Assembly (NCBI GenBank): GCA_029202385.1
Contig: CP119314.1
Span: forward strand, 5,259,001-5,323,000
Direction: 5' to 3'
From: Candidatus Sphingomonas phytovorans
Lineage (GTDB): Bacteria > Pseudomonadota > Alphaproteobacteria > Sphingomonadales > Sphingomonadaceae
Length of the DNA stretch: 64,000 bases
The translations under genes were made by a program, and so were the position numbers. This document shows, one piece after another, positions 33,489-40,377 of the stretch. Under the pieces are notes generated by a model. The model saw nothing but the letters and a program-made list of their open reading frames with translations. It was not told the origin of the DNA and ran no database searches. Position 1 is the first letter of the stretch; every line of letters begins with the position of its first letter.

Positions 33489-34802
33489 CTAAAGAAGCTT
33501 AGGCTCCAAATCTTTTGGCTTTCCAAGGGTAGTCAACAGTTCGCTAGCTCTTAAGAAGAACAAGAAGTATGGATCAATAATTGCGAATGTCCCTGATGCT
33601 GCTTCTGGATCCCATTCGACTATCTTCTGGGAAGGGTGCATTTGTTCCGCGAATCCTGCAATCTGCTTAAGTGATTCGGTAATGCTGCTGCCTACTGGCT
33701 TGTCATCAACGCAGACCGCGGTTATCCTCACCAATAGGTCTGCGTAATTGAATTCCATCGATGGTGGGTCTTCGCTAAGGGCGAGAAGCGATGCGCGGTA
33801 AGCATCTCCTTTGGTTCTGTCGGAAAATAAAAACTCTTTCCGTTCAGTTCCTCGTACTCGCGGTCCCGCGTGCATTTGTTTAACTAGGGAAGTATAGTCG
33901 GAGCGCGTTGAAGTCTGTTCTAGAGCTTCTCTTAGATCGTCTTCGGATACGGCGATATCTTTTAGTTCATCATTCGCTTCTCGAAGTTTCAAATTGAAGC
34001 AAAGTTGCAGGCAGAGCCCTTGCATAATTTGAGGGGAGGTGCAGCTTTCTTGTGCGAAACGTTGTACTATGCCAATGTCAACTTTTGCGTTCAGTGCTTG
34101 GAAGCCTTGGGTTGCAATTTTCGTGAGATCTTCAAAGGTCCAAAAGGAAGTATCAATATTTATTGTGCGTCCGCGAAGTTCGTGATTGGAGCGAACCACG
34201 TCATCTGATCGATGGGGCACTGATGCAATGCAAAAGCGTATGCCAGTTTCGGCTGCTGCCTTAATTTGTCGTCCAATTGATTCTTGAAGATCTCGATGAA
34301 TATAATGAAAATCATCTAAAAATACAATAAAATTACTATTGGCAATTTCTCTCGCGACTGCTGCCATGCCTCTGTTTTGTTGCGTTGACGTTACGTTATT
34401 ATTTGCGGAGGTTGTTGTAGAAATTCCACCGCCAATACCAGCGGATCCGATACCAGGGATGCTTATCCTTGCGTTCACACTGGCGTTAGGAGTTAGCGCT
34501 TCGCTAGATCCATTGGTTGTATTCACCGATGTTGGAGTTGCCATCCAATTAAGAATCGCTTCCCATAGATCGTTCTGAGATTCTATTTGAGTGCCAAATA
34601 TGTGTATGAGATTATCTTCGCCAACGATGTTCCGAACTAGTGCAGTCTTTCCCGTCTTTGAAGGTCCAGAGATAGATATCGGTGATCTTGGTGTCTCAAT
34701 AGCCTCTCTTACTTTTCGTTCGAGTCTCTCGTCCCTGCGCTCTACATAAGTTATTGTCGGAAAATCGCTGGGTACGAAAACTTCGGTTGCTCTTATTGGC
34801 AT
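33489..34802 (-). CDS. A+T-rich P-loop (AAA/STAND-like) ATPase
   Basis: A 437-residue protein with Walker A GPSKTGKT (residues 46-53) and Walker B FIVFLDDF (158-165), a Ser/Thr/Asn/Gly-rich insert between them (about 91-145), a sensor-like RFCIASVPHRSDD, and a helical or winged-helix-like C-terminal half ending in the hydrophobic FAIIDPYFLFFLRASELL. It resembles ORC/STAND-type AAA ATPases used in replication control or phage defence, but no effector domain is attached. Its codon use is strikingly A+T-rich for this genome, indicating recent transfer. The ATG shares a base with the nrdB stop (TAATG). Confidence 0.8.
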   Translation of the reverse strand: MPIRATEVFVPSDFPTITYVERRDERLERKVREAIETPRSPISISGPSKTGKTALVRNIVGEDNLIHIFGTQIESQNDLWEAILNWMATPTSVNTTNGSSEALTPNASVNARISIPGIGSAGIGGGISTTTSANNNVTSTQQNRGMAAVAREIANSNFIVFLDDFHYIHRDLQESIGRQIKAAAETGIRFCIASVPHRSDDVVRSNHELRGRTINIDTSFWTFEDLTKIATQGFQALNAKVDIGIVQRFAQESCTSPQIMQGLCLQLCFNLKLREANDELKDIAVSEDDLREALEQTSTRSDYTSLVKQMHAGPRVRGTERKEFLFSDRTKGDAYRASLLALSEDPPSMEFNYADLLVRITAVCVDDKPVGSSITESLKQIAGFAEQMHPSQKIVEWDPEAASGTFAIIDPYFLFFLRASELLTTLGKPKDLEPKLL

Positions 34803-35866
34803 TATTCAGCCGCCACGCCAGCCTGCGAGAACATATCCCCGCCGCTAGCCCCATCCCCGGCATCCTCATTCGCCGCCTTGCCGCCCTTGGCCTTCTGCCG
34901 CTTGTCGAAGCCGTCCCACACCTCGTTCCAGTTCCCGCGTGTCGCGGCCTTGGAATATTCCGTCGCGCGCTGTTCGAAGAAGTTGGCGTGCTCCACGCCG
35001 TTGAGCAGCGGGGCGAGCCAGGGCAGGGGGTGCTCGTCGATCATGTAGATCGGCTTCAGGCCGAGCTGGCCAAGCCGCCAGTCGGCGATGTAGCGGATAT
35101 ACTTCTTGATCTCCTTCGGCGTCATGCCGTTGACCGGGCCCATCTCGAAGGCGAGATCGATGAAATTATCCTCAAGGTGCACGGTCGTCTGGCACATCTC
35201 GCGGATGTCGGACTTGACCGCCTTGGTCAGGCAATCCCGCTCCTTGCAGAAGGCGTGGAACAGCTTGATGATGCCCTCGCAGTGCAGGCTCTCGTCGCGC
35301 ACGCTCCACGACACGATCTGGCCCATGCCCTTCATCTTGTTGAAGCGCGGGAAGTTCATCAGCATCGCGAAGCTGGCGAAGAGCTGAAGCCCCTCGGTAA
35401 AGCCGCCGAACATCGCCAGCGTCTTGGCGATATCCTCATCGGTGTCGACGCCGAAGCCCTGCAGGTAATCATGCTTGTCCTTCATCTCGCTATATTCGAG
35501 GAAGGCGCCATATTCGCTCTCGGGCATGCCGATGGTGTCGAGCAGGTGGCTGTACGCGGCGATATGCACCGTCTCCATGTTGGAGAAGGCGGCGAGCATC
35601 ATCTTGATCTCGGTCGGCTTGAAGATGCGGCCATATTTCTCGTGATAGCAATCCTGCACCTCGACGTCCGCCTGGGTGAAGAAGCGGAAGATCTGGGTGA
35701 GCAGGTTGCGCTCATGGTCGCTGAGCTTTTGCGCCCAGTCGCGGCAATCCTCGCCGAGCGGCACTTCCTCCGGCATCCAGTGGATCTGCTGCTGACGCTT
35801 CCAGAACTCGAACGCCCAGGGGTATTCGAACGGCTTGTACTGCTTGCGGGCTTCGAGGAGGGACAT
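34802..35866 (-). CDS. nrdB: class Ia ribonucleotide reductase, beta subunit
   Basis: A 354-residue R2 protein. It houses the di-iron centre and tyrosyl radical used with NrdA to make deoxyribonucleotides. Iron ligands are seen in ADVEVQDCYHEKYGRIF, NMETVHIAAYSHLL, GGFTEGLQLFASFA and RDESLHCEGIIKLFHAF. The C-terminus carries a short disordered linker and a MFSQAGVAAE tail for docking to NrdA. ATG at 35866 gives MSLLEARKQYKPFEYPWA, the usual start. It is the penultimate gene of an operon of small membrane proteins. Confidence 0.95.
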   Translation of the reverse strand: MSLLEARKQYKPFEYPWAFEFWKRQQQIHWMPEEVPLGEDCRDWAQKLSDHERNLLTQIFRFFTQADVEVQDCYHEKYGRIFKPTEIKMMLAAFSNMETVHIAAYSHLLDTIGMPESEYGAFLEYSEMKDKHDYLQGFGVDTDEDIAKTLAMFGGFTEGLQLFASFAMLMNFPRFNKMKGMGQIVSWSVRDESLHCEGIIKLFHAFCKERDCLTKAVKSDIREMCQTTVHLEDNFIDLAFEMGPVNGMTPKEIKKYIRYIADWRLGQLGLKPIYMIDEHPLPWLAPLLNGVEHANFFEQRATEYSKAATRGNWNEVWDGFDKRQKAKGGKAANEDAGDGASGGDMFSQAGVAAE

Positions 35867-35877
35867 GGGTACGCCTT

Positions 35878-36366
35878 TCAGGTGTAACGGATGAGTTCGA
35901 GAATGAGGTCGACGGAAAACAGGGCGATCATGGCGAGGCCGAGAATGACGAAGCCCCACCTTGGTCGGCCCGGTGGATCATTGGCTCCCCATGCCGTCTG
36001 CACCCCTACCAGGATGAAGATGCAGGGTGCCATCAAACGGGTCCAATCCGGCACCCGATCCTCGGGGAGAAACCAGGAAAGAAGCAAGATGCCGAAGAAG
36101 GGGATGCTGGCGATCTGCACAACCCGATCGATCATATTCGTCGGCCGAGGTGCCTTGTCGGTCAAGGCTATCGAGGTTTCGATAGAGCGAAGCTCCTCGA
36201 AATAGCGGTCGGTGCCACGCGCCAGCCGGAAGCGCAGACGGCGCTCCAGCCAGCGGCGATGCAGCCGGTTGACCGGGGCGTTTACATAATGGCCGATGGC
36301 CCGGAGCAGCAGGGCCAGCCCAATGCCGGCAGCTATCCCGGCACCCGGGAAAGTCGGCGCGTTCAC
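35878..36366 (-). CDS. hypothetical membrane protein
   Basis: A 162-residue protein with an N-terminal hydrophobic helix (GAGIAAGIGLALLLRAIGHYV), a basic cytoplasmic stretch (RLHRRWLERRLRFRLARG), and three C-terminal helices (SIPFFGILLLSWFL, LMAPCIFILVGVQTAW, WGFVILGLAMIALFSVDLIL). GTG at 36366 with GGGGAG upstream; it overlaps the stop of the preceding gene (GTGA). No family recognised. 11 bases before nrdB. Confidence 0.65.
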   Translation of the reverse strand: MNAPTFPGAGIAAGIGLALLLRAIGHYVNAPVNRLHRRWLERRLRFRLARGTDRYFEELRSIETSIALTDKAPRPTNMIDRVVQIASIPFFGILLLSWFLPEDRVPDWTRLMAPCIFILVGVQTAWGANDPPGRPRWGFVILGLAMIALFSVDLILELIRYT

Positions 36367-36557
36367 GATCCCGCTCCCCAGGAATTCAGCGCCCAGGCGA
36401 AGCGGCCGAGCAGCAGCGCCAGCGCGATCAGCATGGTGCCGGCGATGCGGCGGCCATAGACGGCGCCTTCGCTGCGCGCCGGTCGCGTGAACACGTACAG
36501 CCCGCCAGCGGCGGAGGTCGCCGCGACCGCGGCCATGATGAGGGGCGCGCGGTTCAC
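36363..36557 (-). CDS. small hypothetical membrane protein
   Basis: 64 residues with two helices (APLIMAAVAATSAAGGLYVF, GTMLIALALLLGRFAWAL). Start and stop overlap its neighbours by 4 nt on both sides (ATGA upstream, GTGA downstream), which strongly supports it as a translated member of the nrdB operon. Function unknown. Confidence 0.65.
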   Translation of the reverse strand: MNRAPLIMAAVAATSAAGGLYVFTRPARSEGAVYGRRIAGTMLIALALLLGRFAWALNSWGAGS

Positions 36558-36868
36558 CCGTTGCGGCCCCGTACATAGACGGTCCTGTAGACGGTCCGGG
36601 TGCCGCGGTGCGATCCGACGCCGAAGAACACGATGCCGATGAAATAGCCGAAATCATACCAGCCGCCATTGTTCGGCACCGCATAGACAGCGACGTCGGG
36701 CATGAAGAGCGACAGGAACCAGGCGACCGGGAAAATGATGCCGTGCCACACGCCAAGCAGGAAGCCGGGTGCGCTTGGCTGAACCGCGGAACCGATCTGG
36801 TGCGCGCAGGCCGACAGGGTCGCGACGAGTGCGAGGGCGGCAAGGGTGCGGAGGCGGGTGCTGTTCAT
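36554..36868 (-). CDS. small lipoprotein with membrane segment
   Basis: 104 residues: lipoprotein-type signal (LAALALVATLSACAHQ), two hydrophobic stretches (FLLGVWHGIIFPVAWFLSLFM, YDFGYFIGIVFFGVG) and an Arg-rich tail (RGTRTVYRTVYVRGRNG). Overlaps the neighbouring genes by ATGA at both ends. Unknown function; resembles short alphaproteobacterial inner-membrane proteins that start with a Cys-containing leader. Confidence 0.65.
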   Translation of the reverse strand: MNSTRLRTLAALALVATLSACAHQIGSAVQPSAPGFLLGVWHGIIFPVAWFLSLFMPDVAVYAVPNNGGWYDFGYFIGIVFFGVGSHRGTRTVYRTVYVRGRNG

Positions 36869-37056
36869 TCGACCACTCTCAGATAGAGGCTGTAGGCGAG
36901 CAGGCCGACGCCGACGATGAACGGGACCAGCGCGACGATCTTCGCCTGTTCGGGCGGGATGCGCTGGCCGAGCGCGTCCTTCTTCGCCTCGCGGCTGGCG
37001 ATCATCGTCACCAGCACGCCGAGGAAGATGCAGAAACAGGCGATGGTCACCAACAT
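36865..37056 (-). CDS. small two-helix membrane protein, first gene of the nrdB operon
   Basis: 63 residues: helix TIACFCIFLGVLVTMIA, a charged loop (SREAKKDALGQRIPPEQ) and helix IVALVPFIVGVGLLAYSLYL. ATG at 37056 is chosen because GGAG lies 8 bases upstream; an in-frame ATG at 37080 is possible. The stop overlaps the next start (ATGA). It diverges from the DUF2171 gene. Confidence 0.6.
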   Translation of the reverse strand: MLVTIACFCIFLGVLVTMIASREAKKDALGQRIPPEQAKIVALVPFIVGVGLLAYSLYLRVVE

Positions 37057-37135
37057 GGCCAGGACTCCGGTCGCTTGCATCGAATCGGTTTTGCGCGCGT
37101 TGTGTGGCGGCATCCGTAACGAAGGAGGAATGCAC

Positions 37136-37378
37136 ATGGCCGACGCGAGCGCAATCAGGGAACATATGGAAGTCATCGGCGCCGACGGCGTCCATGTCGG
37201 CACCGTCGACCATGTCGAGGGCGACCGGATCAAGCTGACCAAGGCCGACAGCGGCCAGGGGCGCCATGAGGGGCACCATCATTTCATCTCGCTCGGCCTG
37301 GTGGCCGATGTCGAGGGCGACAAGGTGCGGCTCAGCGCCAACGGCGATGTCGCCGTGACGTTCGAGGAAGAGGCGTGA
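37136..37378 (+). CDS. DUF2171 domain protein
   Basis: An 80-residue cytosolic protein typical of DUF2171/PRC-like small folds: IREHMEVIGADGVHVGTVDHVEGDRIKLTK, HHHFISLGLVADVEGDKVRLS. Unknown role, often linked with stress proteins. GGAGG seven bases before the ATG at 37136. It diverges from the nrdB operon. Confidence 0.85.
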   Translation: MADASAIREHMEVIGADGVHVGTVDHVEGDRIKLTKADSGQGRHEGHHHFISLGLVADVEGDKVRLSANGDVAVTFEEEA

Positions 37379-37385
37379 GCTAATT

Positions 37386-37443
37386 CCCCTCTCCCCTTGT
37401 GGGAGAGGGAGGGGCCCATGCGAAGCATGGGAGGGTGAGGGGG
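37386..37443 (+). repeat. REP-like palindromic repeat, copy 1
   Basis: Opens CCCCTCTCCCCTTGTGGGAG, continues AGGGAGGGG, then a small stem-loop CCCATGC-GAA-GCATGGG, then AGGGTGAGGGGG. Two nested hairpins. Same unit and orientation as copy 4. Confidence 0.8.
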
Positions 37444-37449
37444 CTGAGG

Positions 37450-37878
37450 TCACCGCGTGCGACTCCCCCTCATCCGGCCCTTCGGGCCACCTTCTCCCAC
37501 AGGGGGAGAAGGGATGTGCGGTGCTATCGTTGCGATGACGCCATCGATGTTCGTCAGGACATCGTTGTTCCAGAAACGCAGCACCCGATAGCCCTCGTCT
37601 TCGAGAAAGCGGGTGCGTTGCGCGTCATAGGTCGCGGCATCGGCATGCTGGCCGCCGTCAGCCTCGACGATCAGCTTGGCGGCATGCGAGCAATAGTCGG
37701 CGAAATAGCCGCCCATCGGGACCTGGCGACGGAATTTCGCATGGGGAAAAGCTTCCCGTAGCGCACGCCACAGTAGCTTCTCGGCCTCGGTCGGGTCGCG
37801 GCGTAAATCGCGTGCACGGGCGGTCGTTGTCGAGGGTAGCAGTTGGCGTTTCGTCAGGCCTTCTGCATTCCCCCTCAC
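37450..37878 (-). CDS. DUF559 (Vsr/restriction-endonuclease-fold) protein
   Basis: A protein of about 142 residues of the DUF559 family, a very short patch repair/PD-(D/E)XK-type nuclease-like fold. Visible: RARDLRRDPTEAEKLLWRALREA, KFRRQVPMGGYFADYCSHAAKLIVEADGGQHAD (catalytic-like D...ExDG), and YDAQRTRFLEDEGYRVLRFWNNDVLTNIDGVIATI. The C-terminal tail is encoded by repeat copy 2. The start is unclear: GTG at 37878 lies inside repeat copy 3, and the frame stays open to 38172 through repeats. It sits between nrdA and the nrdB operon, with nrdA on the same strand. Confidence 0.75.
   Translation of the reverse strand: MRGNAEGLTKRQLLPSTTTARARDLRRDPTEAEKLLWRALREAFPHAKFRRQVPMGGYFADYCSHAAKLIVEADGGQHADAATYDAQRTRFLEDEGYRVLRFWNNDVLTNIDGVIATIAPHIPSPPVGEGGPKGRMRGSRTR
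37463..37513 (-). repeat. REP-like palindromic repeat, copy 2
   Basis: On the minus strand: CCCTTCTCCCCCTGTGGGAG, AAGGT, stem-loop GGCCCGAAGGGCC, then GGATGAGGGGGAG. Inverted relative to copy 1, 20 bases away. It encodes the last 20 or so codons of the DUF559 gene. Confidence 0.8.
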
Positions 37879-37932
37879 CTTCCCACGCGGCTTCGCCACG
37901 CGGGCCCCTTCCTCTCCCACAGGGGGAGAGGA
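37870..37932 (-). repeat. REP-like palindromic repeat, copy 3
   Basis: On the plus strand: CCCCCTCACCTTCCC, stem-loop ACGCGGCTTCGCCACGCG, GGCCCCTTCCTCTCCCACAG, GGGGAGAGG. Same orientation as copy 2; it overlaps the start region of the DUF559 gene. Confidence 0.8.
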
Positions 37933-37954
37933 GTTAAGGCGCGATTCCTCGTTT

Positions 37955-38010
37955 CCCTCTCCCCTTGTGGGAGAGGGAGGGAGCGCCGGAGGCGCGGAAG
38001 GGTGAGGGGG
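37955..38010 (+). repeat. REP-like palindromic repeat, copy 4
   Basis: CCCTCTCCCCTTGTGGGAGA, GGGAGGG, stem-loop AGCGCCGGAGGCGC, then GGAAGGGTGAGGGGG. Inverted relative to copy 3, 22 bases away, and 16 bases past the nrdA stop, where it may act as a terminator. Confidence 0.8.
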
Positions 38011-38026
38011 ACTTAACGGAACCACC

Positions 38027-39973
38027 TCACTGGCACGCCAGACACTCGTCATAATCCTTCGATTCGACCTGGATCTCGCGCAGGTCGATCGTGTTGTCGG
38101 CCTCAACGCCGCCGGCGAAACCCGCGCGCTGGATGCTCTTCGAGCGGAGATAATAGAGCGACTTGATGCCAAGCTCCCACGCGCGGAAGTGGAGCATCAG
38201 CAGGTCCCATTTCTCGACATCGGCCGGGATGAACAGGTTCAGCGAGGCCGACTGGTCGATATAGGGCGTGCGGTCGGCGGCGAGTTCGATCAGCCAGCGC
38301 TGGTCGATCTCGAAGCTGGTCTTGAAGCAGTCCTTCTCCTCCTGGGTGAGGAAGTCGAGATGCTGCACCGAACCGCCCTGCTCCAGGATCGAGTTCCACA
38401 CCGCATCCGAATTCTTCGACTTCTCGATCAGCAGCTTTTCCAGATACGGATTGCGGATCGACCAGGAGCCACTGAGCGTCTTGTGGGTATAGACGTTCGC
38501 CGGGATCGGCTCGATGCAGGCGCTGGTGCCGCCGCAGATGATGCTGATCGACGCGGTCGGCGCGATCGCCATCTTGCAGCTGAACCGCTCCATCACGCCC
38601 ATGTCGGCCGCGTCGGGGCACGGCCCGCGCTCGACCGCGAGCTGCATCGATGCCTCGTCGACCTGGCCCTTGATGTGCTTGAACATCTTCAGGTTCCAGC
38701 TCTTGGCCATCGCGCCTTCGAAGGCGAGGCCGCGGGCCTGGAGGAAGCTGTGATAGCCCATCACGCCGAGGCCGACCGAGCGCTCGCGCATCGCCGAATA
38801 GGCGGCATGCTCCATGCCGGGCTCGGCGCGGTCGATGAAATCCTGAAGGACATTGTCGAGGAAACGCATCACGTCCTCGATGAAGCCCTTCTCGCCCTTC
38901 CACTGATCCCAGGTCTCAAGGTTCAGCGACGACAGGCAGCAGACCGCGGTGCGATCATTGCCGAGATGGTCCTTGCCGGTCGGCAGCGTGATCTCGGAAC
39001 ACAGGTTCGAGGTCGAGACCTTGAGGCCCAGGTCGCGGTGATGCTTTGGCATCGCCTTGTTCACATGGTCGGAGAAGACGATGTAGGGCTCGCCGGTGGC
39101 GAGGCGGGTCTCGACCAGCTTCTGGAACAGCGCGCGGGCATCGACCGTGCCGCGAACCGAACCGTCCTTCGGGCTGGTCAGGTTCCATTCGGCGCCGTCG
39201 CGCACCGCCTCCATGAAGGCGTCGGGGATCAGCACGCCGTGATGCAGGTTCAGCGCCTTGCGGTTGAAATCGCCCGAGGGTTTGCGGATCTCGAGGAACT
39301 CCTCGATCTCGGGATGCGAGACGTCGAGATAGCAGGCGGCCGAGCCGCGGCGCAGGCTGCCCTGGCTGATCGCGAGGGTGAGCGAATCCATCACGCGCAC
39401 GAACGGGATGATGCCGCTTGTCTTGCCGTTCAGCCCCACCGGCTCGCCGATGCCGCGCACATTGCCCCAATAGGTGCCGATGCCGCCGCCGCGCGAGGCG
39501 AGCCAGACATTCTCGTTCCAGGTGTCGACGATGCCGTTCAGGCTGTCGGGCACCGAGTTGAGGAAGCAGGAGATCGGCAGGCCGCGGCCGGTGCCGCCGT
39601 TCGACAGGACAGGCGTTGCGGGCATGAACCACAGGCGCGAGATATAGTCGTAGATTCGCTGCGCATGCGCCGCATCGTCGGCATAGGCCGAGGCGACGCG
39701 GACGAACAGGTCCTGGTACCGCTCGCCGGGAAGGAGGTAGCGGTCGTTCAGCGTCTCCTTGCCGAAATCGGTGAGCAGCGCGTCGCGCGAATGATCGACC
39801 TCGACCGGGTAGAGCTGTGGCTTCACTTCCTTGGAATCGCCGCGCGCCGCCAGCTTGCGCTTGGCGCCACCATTCTTGCTCGATGTGTCGGCGGCAGGCG
39901 CGGCGCTCGCCGCGGCGTCGATCGTATCGGTGGCCATGGTTACGCTTGCCTCCTGGGTATCTCTGAAATCCAT
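38027..39973 (-). CDS. nrdA: class Ia ribonucleotide reductase, alpha subunit
   Basis: A 648-residue R1 subunit reducing ribonucleoside diphosphates with NrdB. Catalytic features: PISCFLNSVPDSLNGI (first active-site Cys), NLCSEITLPT with the thiyl-radical Cys, the second redox Cys in RTAVCCLSSLNLE, paired tyrosines in KSLYYLRSKS, and the C-terminal CLACQ shuttle. A Lys/Ala-rich N-terminal extension replaces part of the ATP cone, so the protein is shorter than the E. coli 761-residue form. ATG at 39973 or 39937 (AGGAGG 11 bases before) are both possible. Confidence 0.94.
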   Translation of the reverse strand: MDFRDTQEASVTMATDTIDAAASAAPAADTSSKNGGAKRKLAARGDSKEVKPQLYPVEVDHSRDALLTDFGKETLNDRYLLPGERYQDLFVRVASAYADDAAHAQRIYDYISRLWFMPATPVLSNGGTGRGLPISCFLNSVPDSLNGIVDTWNENVWLASRGGGIGTYWGNVRGIGEPVGLNGKTSGIIPFVRVMDSLTLAISQGSLRRGSAACYLDVSHPEIEEFLEIRKPSGDFNRKALNLHHGVLIPDAFMEAVRDGAEWNLTSPKDGSVRGTVDARALFQKLVETRLATGEPYIVFSDHVNKAMPKHHRDLGLKVSTSNLCSEITLPTGKDHLGNDRTAVCCLSSLNLETWDQWKGEKGFIEDVMRFLDNVLQDFIDRAEPGMEHAAYSAMRERSVGLGVMGYHSFLQARGLAFEGAMAKSWNLKMFKHIKGQVDEASMQLAVERGPCPDAADMGVMERFSCKMAIAPTASISIICGGTSACIEPIPANVYTHKTLSGSWSIRNPYLEKLLIEKSKNSDAVWNSILEQGGSVQHLDFLTQEEKDCFKTSFEIDQRWLIELAADRTPYIDQSASLNLFIPADVEKWDLLMLHFRAWELGIKSLYYLRSKSIQRAGFAGGVEADNTIDLREIQVESKDYDECLACQ

Positions 39974-40003
39974 CGCTCTCTGCCCCTGTCTTTCATCAAA
40001 CAT

Positions 40004-40377
40004 ACACGACCGTCCCGCCCATTGGCGTTCCCGGTCCGTTCGAATCGGGGGCGAACCCCCATGATATCATTTTCGAGGGCGCCCATGGAGAACAAACTCT
40101 GCCCTGCCCGCGACTTGCGACGCGAGGTTGGCACATTCCGCAATATGGGGTCGCGGTGGTTGTTCTACCAGTTCTTGGGTTCGCCCCCGAACTCAACCCC
40201 AACAGATTGTGCCTATTCGATCCGGATCGCAAGACGGTAAATGACAGTTGGGAGACTCGGTTCGTCGCTAATTTGAGTCAGTTCATGGCATCGACGAAGC
40301 GGTGCGATGCAACGACGCGTGGAGTTCTGCGGGGTTCACGGATTGCAAGGGAACGAACGCGGAACGCGACTAAATTT
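40004..40377. other. 374-bp region upstream of nrdA
   Basis: No gene. It holds the nrdA promoter side with a GTTC-N7-GTTC direct repeat and two related inverted GTTCGCCCCCGA segments (around 40038-40055 and 40190). The far end lies beyond the stop of the histidine kinase gene, which is transcribed towards nrdA. Confidence 0.5.
40027..40041. promoter_or_regulatory. candidate LexA (SOS) box upstream of nrdA
   Basis: GTTCCCGGTCCGTTC: an exact GTTC-N7-GTTC direct repeat, the established alphaproteobacterial LexA operator form, 54 bases before the nrdA start at 39973. It would place dNTP synthesis under DNA-damage control. One 8-base match in a GC-rich genome can arise by chance. Confidence 0.4.

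Noticed and set aside
37386-38010. Considered as a CRISPR array because of repeated units
   Set aside because: Only four units, inverted rather than direct, each self-complementary, with a gene in the middle.
40141-40200. CAATATGGGG and GTTCTACCAGTTC upstream of nrdA considered as NrdR or LexA sites
   Set aside because: Neither matches the NrdR box well, and the GTTC spacing is 5, not 7.
38189-40240. A 683-codon plus-strand frame across nrdA
   Set aside because: Antisense to a well-conserved enzyme gene; no motifs and no start signal.
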